From an uncultured Oscillospiraceae bacterium (lineage in GTDB: Bacteria > Bacillota > Clostridia > Oscillospirales > Oscillospiraceae), in contig CAKTPO010000002.1 in assembly GCA_934591845.1 (NCBI GenBank), forward strand, positions 138,147 through 202,146: 64,000 nucleotides of DNA. The letters run 5' to 3'. Shown piece by piece: positions 35,423 through 43,810 of the stretch. A model generated the notes under the pieces. It worked only from the letters and a program-made list of their open reading frames with translations. It was not told the DNA's origin and did no database searches. The first letter of the stretch is position 1; each line of letters starts with the position of its first letter. Made by a program: the position numbers and the translations under genes.

Positions 35423-36421
35423 TTATTTAGAAAAATCAAGTTTTGACAGCGGATTTGCCTCGGATGCTATTTTGAGTTCTGTATTCTCGATATGCGTGTA
35501 GATTTGCGTGGTGTTTAGATTTTCGTGCCCTAGAACCTCCTGGACGGTTTTAACATCAACACCACCGGAGAGCATCATCGTGGCTGCCGTATGGCGCAGT
35601 TTATGAGCAGAAAACTGAGTGCTGTCTAACCCAGCCTTTAATAGTGCTTTTTTCACAAGACGGTGGACGGCTGTTACGCTGATCCGATTTTTATCACGGG
35701 AGCCAAACAAGGCCCGGTTATCCGTCAGCTCAATTTTGTTGCGTTCTTCTAAGTAAGCATCAATGGCTTTCCGACACGAAGAACCAAAATAGACGAAACG
35801 CTCTTTATTTCCTTTGCCGACAACACGAATCCGATCCTCATAGACATCTGTCAGGTTTAAACCAACCAATTCACTCCGCCGTATGCCACAATTCAAGAAC
35901 AGCATGAGTATTGCATAATCCCGTTTTTCGTTTGTTCCAGATACTGCTTGAAGCAGGGCAGAGGATTCTTCAAGGGTCAGGTACTTGGGTAAGCTCTTTC
36001 GAAGTTTTGGATATTCCAGATCCGCTACCGGATTTTCTGTCAGCTGTTTTGTCCTTACCGTAAGATATTTATAAAAGGATTTGATTGCTGACAATTTTCT
36101 TGCACGAGATGCAGCTTCGATACCGTGTTCCGGAATCGCCATATCCGGTCGTGCTACACGGTCGTTTGCCAGATAAGAAAGGAAATCAAATATTTCGGAT
36201 TGAGTAATGCTTCCAATAAAGTCGAGATCAATATCTCGAATATCAATAGAATCCAAATCCGTATCAATGGGCATTTCATTGCGCATGAGCTTCATAAAAC
36301 GAAAAAACATCCTCAAGTCCAGATAGTACTCCCGAATCGTCAGCTGGGATTGACCCTTAATATTCTCGTGGTACGTTAGAAAATCCCGCAAAACCTGCGG
36401 ACAGTCACGATATTGTTGCAT
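35423..36421 (-). CDS. Tyrosine recombinase, XerC/XerD-like
   Basis: 332 residues with all catalytic residues: Arg in NCGIRRSELVGL, His-x-x-Arg in SAHKLRHTAA, His in VLGHENL, Tyr in TTQIYTHI. The N-terminal core-binding domain is longer than in XerD. A second Xer-type gene lies at 49 kb and is the better xerD, so this one could be the chromosome-dimer partner or an element integrase; the decayed region beyond it leaves both open. ATG 36421 has almost no ribosome site, unusual here, and the mRNA leader is about 190 bases. Confidence 0.82.
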   Translation of the reverse strand: MQQYRDCPQVLRDFLTYHENIKGQSQLTIREYYLDLRMFFRFMKLMRNEMPIDTDLDSIDIRDIDLDFIGSITQSEIFDFLSYLANDRVARPDMAIPEHGIEAASRARKLSAIKSFYKYLTVRTKQLTENPVADLEYPKLRKSLPKYLTLEESSALLQAVSGTNEKRDYAILMLFLNCGIRRSELVGLNLTDVYEDRIRVVGKGNKERFVYFGSSCRKAIDAYLEERNKIELTDNRALFGSRDKNRISVTAVHRLVKKALLKAGLDSTQFSAHKLRHTAATMMLSGGVDVKTVQEVLGHENLNTTQIYTHIENTELKIASEANPLSKLDFSK

Positions 36422-36485
36422 AGTATTTTCATCAGGAATATCTGTTGCGCGGATGAAAGCCTAAATGGTTGGTAATCCAAGTATC

Positions 36486-36517
36486 GAACGCAACAAAATT
36501 TTTATTTTGTTGCGTTC
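36486..36517. repeat. Perfect 14-base inverted repeat in the recombinase leader
   Basis: Arms GAACGCAACAAAAT (36486-36499) and ATTTTGTTGCGTTC (36504-36517) with a TTTT loop. The right arm overlaps the 6-codon leader reading frame on the minus strand. Confidence 0.8.
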
Positions 36518-36522
36518 ATCAT
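36502..36522 (-). CDS. Candidate leader peptide of the recombinase gene
   Basis: Six codons (Met-Met-Asn-Ala-Thr-Lys) and TAA, with GGAGG 7 bases before the ATG. The leader also carries AAAGGAGG and CAGGAGG further upstream. Translation of this frame would cover one arm of the hairpin. Real use is unproven. Confidence 0.35.
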   Translation of the reverse strand: MMNATK

Positions 36523-36615
36523 TTTAGGCCCTCCAGGCTCTCCGGTACCTCCTGTTTCCTCCTTTGTTCCTTGTTTCGGCTCCCTTTACGGGGTTTACCG
36601 TTCTTTTTTGCCCCT

Positions 36616-36644
36616 AGAATAGCTCAATTTCTGTAGTTTGTCAA
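36616..36644 (-). promoter_or_regulatory. Promoter of the tyrosine recombinase
   Basis: Minus-strand TTGACA (36639-36644), a 17-base spacer and TATTCT (36616-36621). It gives a leader of about 190 bases before the recombinase ATG. Confidence 0.65.
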
Positions 36645-36680
36645 TTGTCCTTTTTTGTTTCTGGATTTGGTGGTGTTCAA

Positions 36681-36821
36681 ATGAATAATATTCATAAGCG
36701 GTTTGTCAAGAAAACAGCATCCTATATGGCCAATCTGACCGCCGAAACACTGGTCATTCTGACCGGGGCCGCTGCGATCTCTGGCCTGTGGTATCTGGGC
36801 TTCATTGTTAAGATATTCTGA
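36681..36821 (+). CDS. Possible 46-residue membrane peptide
   Basis: Begins MNNIHKRFVKKTASYMANL and ends in one hydrophobic segment (TLVILTGAAAISGLWYLGFI). A basic N-terminus plus a helix fits a small single-pass protein. The ribosome site (GGTGGTG, 5 bases away) is weak, and I recognise no family. Confidence 0.35.
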   Translation: MNNIHKRFVKKTASYMANLTAETLVILTGAAAISGLWYLGFIVKIF

Positions 36822-37135
36822 AAGCTGTTTATTTCGCTTCCCCGCCCGTATAACCTTAGCGCAGCTGTAAGCACACGTGTAAGCATTGTTCATGTGTAGT
36901 ACGTTTCTTTGTGCGAACCTAGCCGCTTTGGTGAGATTGAGCCTTTTATGAGCGTTGGGCCTAGCTGGTGGCTAGTCCGCGGGTAGTTGCTTTCCGGTTT
37001 TCTGCCCTCCCCTATTCGCGTCCTTGTCAAGTCGGCCCCCGGCCCAGCGTTCCGGTTTTGGGGACGTAAAGAAATAACCTCGCTGCTCTGGGAGTGCATT
37101 CCCATAGGTAGCGGGGTTTGAATCTTAATATTCAC
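36822..37135. other. Gene-free GC-rich block of unknown nature
   Basis: About 310 bases without a supportable reading frame. Several GC-rich inverted repeats can be picked out, such as TGGGA/TCCCA inside CCTCGCT/AGCGGGG near 37078-37116, so a structured RNA or a remnant is possible. It matches no RNA family I know. A hairpin follows at 37136-37167. Confidence 0.4.
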
Positions 37136-37167
37136 CCCCCGGAACTGCCGTGATACAGTTCCGGGGG
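37136..37167. terminator. GC-rich hairpin, probable terminator
   Basis: Arms CCCCCGGAACTG and CAGTTCCGGGGG with an 8-base loop, downstream of the minus-strand membrane protein gene. T-runs are weak on both sides. Confidence 0.5.
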
Positions 37168-37172
37168 ACTGT

Positions 37173-37661
37173 TTATCTGCAATGAAACACGAAAAACGAG
37201 TTTAACGGTTTAATCATAAGTCCTAGGAGAAAATATGCGTTTGCATTTTCTTTGTCGCAGAGTCTGTAAAAGTAGTAATAAGCAAACGCCTGATTGTATG
37301 ACAGCAAAACCAAAAGAATCAACGGAATGACGATTAGTGCAGCGTTTCCTAGCTTTGCCATTGCAATGACACAAATTACGCACAAAAACGTCATGATTTC
37401 AAATTGTGCGGTCAGTTTTTGGGGCTTTCCAACTTGAACTCTGCGCAAGTCTGCGACTTCGGTAAGTAGATGTTTTCTTGCAATCGGTAGCCATGACATC
37501 CAGCTATGTCCGATTCTGCACGCCCTTGCTACGCTACCTAGTCCGATTGCGAACAGGATGTACGGAACGATTGATAGGGCAATTGCTATGATAATCAGTG
37601 AACTGCCTAATGCGGCTATCTGTTGTACAGCTTCTTCAAATGGTTGTGTCATTGTGCCCAT
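37173..37661 (-). CDS. Hypothetical membrane protein, 162 residues
   Basis: ATG 37661 follows AGAGAGGTAG. About four membrane segments are visible; the second loop has RACRIGHSWMSWLPIARKHLL, a feature I associate with clostridial membrane proteins of unknown role. It lies directly after the truncated XRE remnant (stop 37667), perhaps once the second gene of a regulator-membrane protein pair. Confidence 0.6.
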   Translation of the reverse strand: MGTMTQPFEEAVQQIAALGSSLIIIAIALSIVPYILFAIGLGSVARACRIGHSWMSWLPIARKHLLTEVADLRRVQVGKPQKLTAQFEIMTFLCVICVIAMAKLGNAALIVIPLILLVLLSYNQAFAYYYFYRLCDKENANAYFLLGLMIKPLNSFFVFHCR

Positions 37662-37666
37662 GTCGT

Positions 37667-37873
37667 CTACCTCTCTTTTTGAATCTTATTTTTCAATTCT
37701 GTTTCTGTTTGAAAAACCGCCTTATTGTTTGTTCTTCCTGCCATATAATCGAGGCTTACATTGTAATAGTTGGCAAGTTCTACGAATAAGTGCATTGACA
37801 ATTCTCTTTCTCCACGTTCGTAAGGCCCGGAAGTGGATGGTACAGTTCGGCTCTGCTTTGTATTACTTATATT
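37667..37873 (-). pseudogene. 5'-truncated XRE-family regulator
   Basis: The open frame lacks any start codon and begins after a stop at 37874-37876. It reads ... YERGERELSMHLFVELANYY, VSLDYMAGRTNN, which is the last helix and tail of a Cro/C1-type HTH domain; the first helices are missing. It directly precedes a membrane protein gene. Confidence 0.7.
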
Positions 37874-37956
37874 TTAATATCACTTTGCACAGGTCTGCTG
37901 GTACCAAATTTATTTTTGCCTAGATTTTTTTGACCATTAGCAACTTTAACATCACG

Positions 37957-38377
37957 TCAAAAATTCAACTCCATAATGATTTCGTCCTCATCACGCCCCG
38001 TTTCTGCAAAGCCGATTTTTTCGTAAAGATGCTTGGCGGCCTGGTTTCCTTGGATATAGCAAAGCACGACCTTGTTGTATTTTCATTGCTTTCAGAACCA
38101 TTCTGGCCGCTTCCTCGCCGTACCCTTTGCCTTGATGCTGCGCACCAATGAAGAATTCGCTGAAAATATAAGCATTGAATTGAGGCTCATCGTGGTACAA
38201 TCCCATACCAATAGGTGTGTCGTCATTATAAATGATATATGCGCGGCTTCTTGCGTTGCGGTACGCATACGCACGGGCAAGGAGCATTGTGCTGCTTGCA
38301 ACATACTGCTTTTGCTCATCCGTGACATCGAACGGAATACGCCAATTCTTTTCATTTACGTCTTCTAATCGAATCAT
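37957..38377 (-). pseudogene. GNAT acetyltransferase gene with frameshift
   Basis: Starting at ATG 38377, frame 1 runs to FFIGAQHQGKGYGEEAARMV and LKAMK, the acetyl-CoA loop (QxxGxG). Near 38066-38074 the sense continues in another frame as YNKVVLCYIQGNQAAKHLYE then KIGFAETGRDEDEIIMELNF, ending at TGA 37957-37959. A single-base insertion or a loss of two bases explains it. The unshifted frame continues as an unrelated tail to 37991. Confidence 0.85.
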
Positions 38378-38483
38378 TGTTTTTATTCACCTTCGTGTAA
38401 TATCTACTACTATTGGCTTTAGTATAATGCACCGCACGGATCTGTGTCAACGATAGAGTAAAAAAAGCAGCCTTTTGCTTGTG

Positions 38484-38738
38484 TTATTCAAAGAGCGGGA
38501 TCAGCGTCATTGGCTCTAGTGCATTTCCGGCAGAGAGGAACACTTTCCCACTTTCATCCGGCTGGAACACCAAATTCATAACGGTTTCTCCGTTCTCATT
38601 TCTCTCCTCCGTTACCCATCCGGAAGCGTCGGAGAAGACTTCCTAGCAGTCCATTCTCTTTTCCCTCCGGATGGGGACGGCGACAGCATTGCGCTGTTTT
38701 CCGGGAACGTTTTTGAAAGTTCTGTTTTCTTTCTTCAT
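38484..38738 (-). pseudogene. Small gene with in-frame amber stop
   Basis: From ATG 38738 (AAGAGGTAA upstream) one frame of 85 codons ends at TAA 38484, interrupted by TAG at 38643-38645. The second part (ASGWVTEERNENGETVMNLV, FLSAGNALEPMTLIPLFE) reads like the C-terminal end of an extracytoplasmic protein. I cannot name the family. A CAG-to-TAG change is a simple explanation. Confidence 0.6.
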
Positions 38739-38795
38739 GGAAATTACCTCTTTTGCTCCACTGATGAAGACGATTTCTTCTAAAAAAGTGCTAAA

Positions 38796-38832
38796 GGGGC
38801 CTGAGACCTGTTTTTTGCAGATCTCAGGCCCC
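38796..38832. terminator. GC-rich hairpin in the decayed region
   Basis: Arms GGGGCCTGAGA and TCTCAGGCCCC. T-runs follow at a distance on both strands; it would end the collapsed sigma/anti-sigma transcript. Confidence 0.6.
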
Positions 38833-38844
38833 TGCCATCGTTTT

Positions 38845-39197
38845 TTATGGAAATTCGTTTATTGGCTGCATGGATAAATCGGCCTGTACATATCGGGAAA
38901 GGATGGACTGTACCTCATCTTCTGATATTTCTCGGATAGCATGATTGTTTTTGGGGGAGGAATACCACTTGCCCGATTCCTGATCCTGTTCAACCGTCTC
39001 TATGCGTTCGATACAGTAGGAATTTAACCTATAAAAGCTGCCATATATGTATCACTGACACTTTCCTCGGCATCTTCATTATTTGTCAGGACGTTGTAAG
39101 CAATGCTAAAACAGTAGCCACCATATTTGCTATCTGTTTCCACGATTGCTTTTTCGGATCGCTGCCAAAACAGGTCTACAATGTTTTTATCGTCCAT
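38845..39197 (-). pseudogene. Collapsed ECF sigma/anti-sigma pair
   Basis: From ATG 39197 (GAAGGTG upstream) 50-odd codons match the intact sigma factor at 41.3-41.9 kb (NNEDAEESVSDTYMAA is identical there) and then stop. In another frame the sequence goes on as NSYCIERIETVEQDQESGKW ... ISEDEVQSILSRYVQADLSM then QPINEF to TAA 38845. That tail resembles the C-terminal repeat of the membrane partner at 39.3 kb (ISREEFHAVLSSYQ, MKPIAEF). So a second sigma/anti-sigma pair lost its middle, leaving both ends joined near 39035. Confidence 0.75.
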
Positions 39198-39285
39198 ACA
39201 AACACCTTCTTCGTTTTGCTTTGAAAGGCCCTTCACTTATATGCTCGCAAAAATGTAGTGGGATATTGCATGATTAGAAAAAATT

Positions 39286-41340
39286 CTATTTCATTTCAAA
39301 TTCTGCAATGGGTTTCATCTCAATTTTCATCCTAGGGTATACCGCAATAGCAGCGTTGTATTCATCCACGGTAAGCCATTCTTCGTAGCTGGGCTTGCCA
39401 ATTTCCGAAATGTATCTGTACCAGGGGTTGTTGGGATTTGCAAAGGTGTCATAGCAGATACAGTCGATTTCAACCGCTTTGTGGCTTTCAATACGATAAT
39501 AGGTATGGCTTTCAAAGGTATCTAATGTACAAACCTTTTCGATGATATTCCCCTCACAGAGGTACAGACCGTTCAGCGTACTATCCGATAGCACAAGATC
39601 AATCATACCGTCAACCAGCATCACGACTTCTCCGAAAGGTGTATCACCAGCGCCCAGAAGAAGCTCCGGTTCCCCATCCCCGTTCAAATCATGCAGCGCA
39701 TAACGAATGCTCTCTGGGGCAGTGGAATTATCAATGTAATATTTCAGATAATTTTCGATACTGTCCTGGATAAACGGATGGCCAATTGATGCAAGGTATT
39801 CTTTGATTGGGGTTGTTTTCACTTCTATCTTTTGGTAGGACGAAAGAACGGCATGGAATTCTTCACGGCTGATTGGCTGATCCACAAGGTTCTGATCCTC
39901 GGGAGCAAAGGATGCGGACAATTTACCGTCGGCGTTTTTCCTGCATATCCGCATCCATGGTCTATCCGTATTTTCCGGATTGTATCTTACCCAATCCTGA
40001 TATTCGATGCTGGTGCCAACGACTCTGGCATAACGATAGTCCTGCCCGTTGAGACCATCATCCACAAACATGAGGATACCGTTCTGGCAGACATAGACCT
40101 TCGTATTCTCAATCCACCAGACCAGACTTTTGGACTGAGTGCCATCCAGTGTACAGACACTGTAGAAATAATCCTCCTGTCCCAACAACAATTCTTCTAC
40201 ACCGTTCCCGTCAATATCCAGCAGAGCATAGACTGCGTTAATGGAATCATAACCCTGCTCTGCTACCTGGATAATGCGTTCTTTGTAGCCGAAGTTTTCA
40301 AGTACCTTTGCTCGTTCTTCGCGCTCCTGTGCCAAACGCTCACTCAGCGCATCATACCGTGCCTGAGCTGCTTCAACATCCACCTCCTGCGGATCAACCT
40401 TAAAATCGATGACCTCGGCAACGGCTTCCATACCCTTGCGAGTCAGAATTTGTTCGCCCTCTGCGATATCTCCTGCTCGGACATTGTTTATCAGAACCGT
40501 GAGGAAGGCATCCTTCTGATCCACAATCATCAAAGCATTGTCCTTACTGAGCGCCATCAGAACATCTACTCCCTGCGCTGTGGTGTATGTCCATTCCTCA
40601 TAGTTTTCTAACGGTCCAATAAAGGCACTGACACCATCAAAAGATGTTTTCATAACATAACGCATCCGCATATCCAGTGGGTACTTCCATTGACAATCTT
40701 CACCGGTGAGCGTCAAATCAAAGGGAATGTCGAAAGTACCATCACCGTAGTAATAGCCTTGATTGTAATGTACCTTTGCCGGTGCGTGTGGTACAAGCAA
40801 GCCACCAATGCCTAGTGCATCAAAAGTGGTTTTGATATCTTCCTCGATCCACCCAATCCCCAGTGTGTTCAATCCGTATTTCTCGCAGATTTCGTCAACC
40901 TTGTCAATTTCTTCCTGAAAGAAACAGCCATATGCCAAATAATCCAGACGATCCTTCATTGGAATTTCCGGCTCATTTATCGGCATTTGATAGGCTTCCC
41001 GAGATTTATTCCATTCCTGATTGGCCAAATAGCCAGGGGTTCCGACATAGCCTTGCAGGGAAATCGCATTTCTTATCTGAGCGAGTTGTGTTTTCTCTCC
41101 GGGAGCTGCTGGAGGTGTGTATTCCTCTTGCGTGATAATCATATCACGCAGGCCAAAGACATAGATAACAGCGCAGCCAACCAACAGTAGCATCATGGCA
41201 ATAACTGCGGCAACTAACAATGTGCGGCTAAAGGAAAGTCGTTTTTGCGATTTCTTCTTTCCGTTTCGGCTGTCCAGAGCGGAGAGAACGTAAGGTTCCT
41301 TTGCTTCGCCAATAACTTCCAGTAATTGATCTGACTTCAT
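39286..41340 (-). CDS. Membrane partner of ECF sigma factor, probable anti-sigma sensor
   Basis: 684 residues. A 38-residue cytoplasmic N-terminus (MKSDQLLEVIGEAKEP) precedes one membrane segment (about 40-63), then a large outer part. Two calcium-loop-like repeats appear, DIDGNGVEELLLG (about 375) and DLNGDGEPELLLG (about 551), each followed by a similar module ending ...KPI/TPI. Its start overlaps the sigma gene (ATGA), the standard layout for a sigma and its anti-sigma. No zinc-binding HxxxCxxC motif was seen, so the anti-sigma role is inferred from arrangement. Confidence 0.65.
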   Translation of the reverse strand: MKSDQLLEVIGEAKEPYVLSALDSRNGKKKSQKRLSFSRTLLVAAVIAMMLLLVGCAVIYVFGLRDMIITQEEYTPPAAPGEKTQLAQIRNAISLQGYVGTPGYLANQEWNKSREAYQMPINEPEIPMKDRLDYLAYGCFFQEEIDKVDEICEKYGLNTLGIGWIEEDIKTTFDALGIGGLLVPHAPAKVHYNQGYYYGDGTFDIPFDLTLTGEDCQWKYPLDMRMRYVMKTSFDGVSAFIGPLENYEEWTYTTAQGVDVLMALSKDNALMIVDQKDAFLTVLINNVRAGDIAEGEQILTRKGMEAVAEVIDFKVDPQEVDVEAAQARYDALSERLAQEREERAKVLENFGYKERIIQVAEQGYDSINAVYALLDIDGNGVEELLLGQEDYFYSVCTLDGTQSKSLVWWIENTKVYVCQNGILMFVDDGLNGQDYRYARVVGTSIEYQDWVRYNPENTDRPWMRICRKNADGKLSASFAPEDQNLVDQPISREEFHAVLSSYQKIEVKTTPIKEYLASIGHPFIQDSIENYLKYYIDNSTAPESIRYALHDLNGDGEPELLLGAGDTPFGEVVMLVDGMIDLVLSDSTLNGLYLCEGNIIEKVCTLDTFESHTYYRIESHKAVEIDCICYDTFANPNNPWYRYISEIGKPSYEEWLTVDEYNAAIAVYPRMKIEMKPIAEFEMK

Positions 41341-41894
41341 AGAAAGCTCTCCTTTTCAAGCTGCTTCCGGAGTTTACCTCTTGTCCGGTACAGCATGGAT
41401 GTGACCTTACTCTGGGTAAAACCATAGCTTTCCGCAATGACCGCAATGGGATCAAAGAACCAATATCTGCGCAAAAAGATGTCCCGTTCGGCTTTGGGCA
41501 AAGAATCCAGGAACCGGTTCAGGCACGCAGATAGTTCCCTGGCATCAGAGCTTGCCTCAAGATCCTGCGTTCCGTCAACGCAGCTGTCCAGTTCTTCCAG
41601 AGCAAGGGTGATTTGCCCGCCGCCGCGCTTTGCGGTGTTTTTCGCTTTCCAGCGGTTAATGGAGATACGGCGGGTGATTTTTCCAAGGAATGTTGCAAGA
41701 ATCGCAGGACGATGGGGTGGAAGCTGGTTCCACGCAGCCATATATGTATCGCTGACACTTTCCTCGGCATCTTCGTTGTTTGCCAGGGCATGATAAGCAA
41801 TGCTGTAGCAATAGGCACCATATTTGCGGTCTGTTTCGGCAATGGCCTGCTCCGAGCGGTCCCAGTAAAGCGCAACGATGCTTTGATCGTCCAT
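41337..41894 (-). CDS. ECF-type RNA polymerase sigma factor
   Basis: 185 residues from ATG 41894, which has AAGGAGGTG upstream; a longer frame begins without one. Region 2 (YSIAYHALANNEDAEESVSDTYMAAWNQLP) and region 4 (LPKAERDIFLRRYWFFDPIAVIAESYGFTQSKVTSMLYRTR, given here only as landmarks across residues 140-180) are complete. It is co-transcribed with the membrane partner and presumably controls an envelope response. The linker between regions is about 60 residues, as in other clostridial ECF factors. Confidence 0.9.
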   Translation of the reverse strand: MDDQSIVALYWDRSEQAIAETDRKYGAYCYSIAYHALANNEDAEESVSDTYMAAWNQLPPHRPAILATFLGKITRRISINRWKAKNTAKRGGGQITLALEELDSCVDGTQDLEASSDARELSACLNRFLDSLPKAERDIFLRRYWFFDPIAVIAESYGFTQSKVTSMLYRTRGKLRKQLEKESFL

Positions 41895-42001
41895 ATAAAC
41901 ACCTCCTTTGATTTTCGTTGAAAGGCCCTTCACTTATATACTCAGGAAAAACTCTCTGATATTGCATGATTATTTGTCAAAAGTTTTGCAAATACGAAAG
42001 T

Positions 42002-43810
42002 TTATGGCTTCACCATCCAGAAAGTTGGTGCTCGTCTCATATTCGCCATACCAGTAGGCAGCTGATTCAGTGTTTGAACAGCTCCTTTTTCGCCATACCG
42101 TCCCTCTGTATCCCGGTATAGCATATTGCAGGTAGAACCGTGGTTTATAGCACAGGCGTTTACTGCTTTGTACTCTGTCATGATGTGGATCAGATCAGCG
42201 TAGGTCGCTCCAAGAGACTGGGGTGTTCTTCCGTCCGCACTGATGAAAATCACCGTTCCGTCTTCACGCTGGCCAATGGCCGTCCGGGATGTGTAACCGG
42301 AAAGAGTGTCGTATACGGACAGATTTGGTTTGCCATTGATCATCAGAACGGGACCGCCCTCATAGCCATCCCGGATTTCTAGATCAGCTGCCTCCTCCGC
42401 GGTGATGGAATTACCAACGATCAAAATATTGTCTTTATTGAAGCCCATGAATCCATCTTCGTAAATGTGGTCATGAAGACTGTTCCACACAACATGCTCG
42501 TTGGACAAAACCAATCCGCAAGGGACACTTCCTACGGCAAGACTGCTTGTTCCGTCATCGTAGAATACGCCGGCGTTGACTGCCGCAATTGCGTTTTCCT
42601 GCTCTATTGCTTTATCAATGCCAATTCCCGGTGTGTCCTGGGAGAGGAAATCAGAAGACGTTGCCAGGTAGACCTTTGAAGGATCACGAACCAGCATCAC
42701 ATGGGCGGTAAAGGTTTGTCCGGTGTAAGTGTCAATTTGAATACCATCCGGGAAAGCTGCCCACGCATCATTCAGGTTTTCTTCCTCCGTGGATATTGTG
42801 GGTGCTGTGGTCGGCTGCGTTGGTGCTGTAGGCGTTGTGGTGCTGGGCGCATCCTGAACAGGCTCGGATTTTTGAAAATCCGGGGCTGCTTGCTTTTTGG
42901 GAACAGTCAAAAATCCAATTGCCGTTGCCAATATAGCAACAACCGAAACAAGAACGACCCAGAAGCGGGGCTTCTTGTAATTCAGAATATTGCGCACCCG
43001 CTGGACAACTGCCGTTTCTCCAAAAGCCACGGGACAGGCCAGCACCAGCCGCTTTCCACCGCTGCAATCCAAAAGTGCTGCGGAATAGGCTTTCTTTTCA
43101 ACCAGGCCAAAGTGAGAGACGACCATTTCGTCACAGGCAAACTCAATATCCCGGCATACAAGAAAGTAGGCGATCCATACAAAGGGGTCAAACCAATAAA
43201 CAGATAAAAGGATGAACGCCAGGGGTTTCCACCAGTGATCTTTTCTGGATAGATGGCTCCGCTCGTGGGCAATCACATGGGCCTTGGCCGGCCCACACAG
43301 GCCGGAGGGCAGGTAAATTCTGGGCCGAATAAAACCGAGAATAAACGGGGTCGTTACAGCATCGCAAATCCAGATGTCGTCCGTTTCCGGAATGGCTTCC
43401 ATTACAAGGTGCCGCATTCTGATGTAACTGAATAGAAAATAGCTCAGCATGAGGCAAAGACCAATGCACCACACAATCGGTAACACCGAGACCTGAGGCT
43501 GGCTGCTTTCAGTTATGGCTTTTTGGTTTTCCGGAATCTGCGCTTGGGTTGCACCGGAGGGAACAGGTTCCGGATGAATCAGGTTCGTATTGACGGTTTC
43601 CTGAATGACAGAAGTAGTCTGCGGGACCATGCTGACGGGGCTTTCAATGGAGAACGGAAAGACCAACCGCAAAGCAACGACGGCCCAGAGCATACAGACG
43701 ATCCGCCTTGGTGCCTTTCTCAAAAGTATACGAAGAAAGATCACTGCAACGATCAGCCAATTTGCCAGAAGGCTAAGACTGACGAGTTTCGCAAATACGG
43801 TTTCCATCAT
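42002..43810 (-). CDS. BlaR1-type M56 metalloprotease fused to a phosphodiester glycosidase-like domain
   Basis: 602 residues (601 from the second ATG at 43807). The N-terminal part is a membrane M56 protease with HERSH (182-186), the third-ligand region CRDIEFACDE (219-228) and about four membrane helices, the last at 284-303. After a Thr/Pro-rich linker (320-340) comes a NAGPA-like domain (about 360-600): AVNAGVFYDDG, GPVLMINGKPN, TSRTAIGQREDGTVIFISAD. The usual DGGGSS motif is replaced by INHGSTCN (555-562). In BlaR1 this place is a penicillin-binding sensor. The gene overlaps its BlaI repressor by one base. Confidence 0.82.
   Translation of the reverse strand: MMETVFAKLVSLSLLANWLIVAVIFLRILLRKAPRRIVCMLWAVVALRLVFPFSIESPVSMVPQTTSVIQETVNTNLIHPEPVPSGATQAQIPENQKAITESSQPQVSVLPIVWCIGLCLMLSYFLFSYIRMRHLVMEAIPETDDIWICDAVTTPFILGFIRPRIYLPSGLCGPAKAHVIAHERSHLSRKDHWWKPLAFILLSVYWFDPFVWIAYFLVCRDIEFACDEMVVSHFGLVEKKAYSAALLDCSGGKRLVLACPVAFGETAVVQRVRNILNYKKPRFWVVLVSVVAILATAIGFLTVPKKQAAPDFQKSEPVQDAPSTTTPTAPTQPTTAPTISTEEENLNDAWAAFPDGIQIDTYTGQTFTAHVMLVRDPSKVYLATSSDFLSQDTPGIGIDKAIEQENAIAAVNAGVFYDDGTSSLAVGSVPCGLVLSNEHVVWNSLHDHIYEDGFMGFNKDNILIVGNSITAEEAADLEIRDGYEGGPVLMINGKPNLSVYDTLSGYTSRTAIGQREDGTVIFISADGRTPQSLGATYADLIHIMTEYKAVNACAINHGSTCNMLYRDTEGRYGEKGAVQTLNQLPTGMANMRRAPTFWMVKP

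Noticed and set aside
36486..36517. Inverted repeat considered as a terminator or dif site.
   Set aside because: It has no T-run outside the stem, no gene ends there, and it lacks the 11-6-11 layout of dif.
36878..36893. GCATTGTTCATGT occurs here and again at 63983-63995 near the insertion-sequence start.
   Set aside because: Thirteen shared bases with unlike flanks are not enough to call a second element end.
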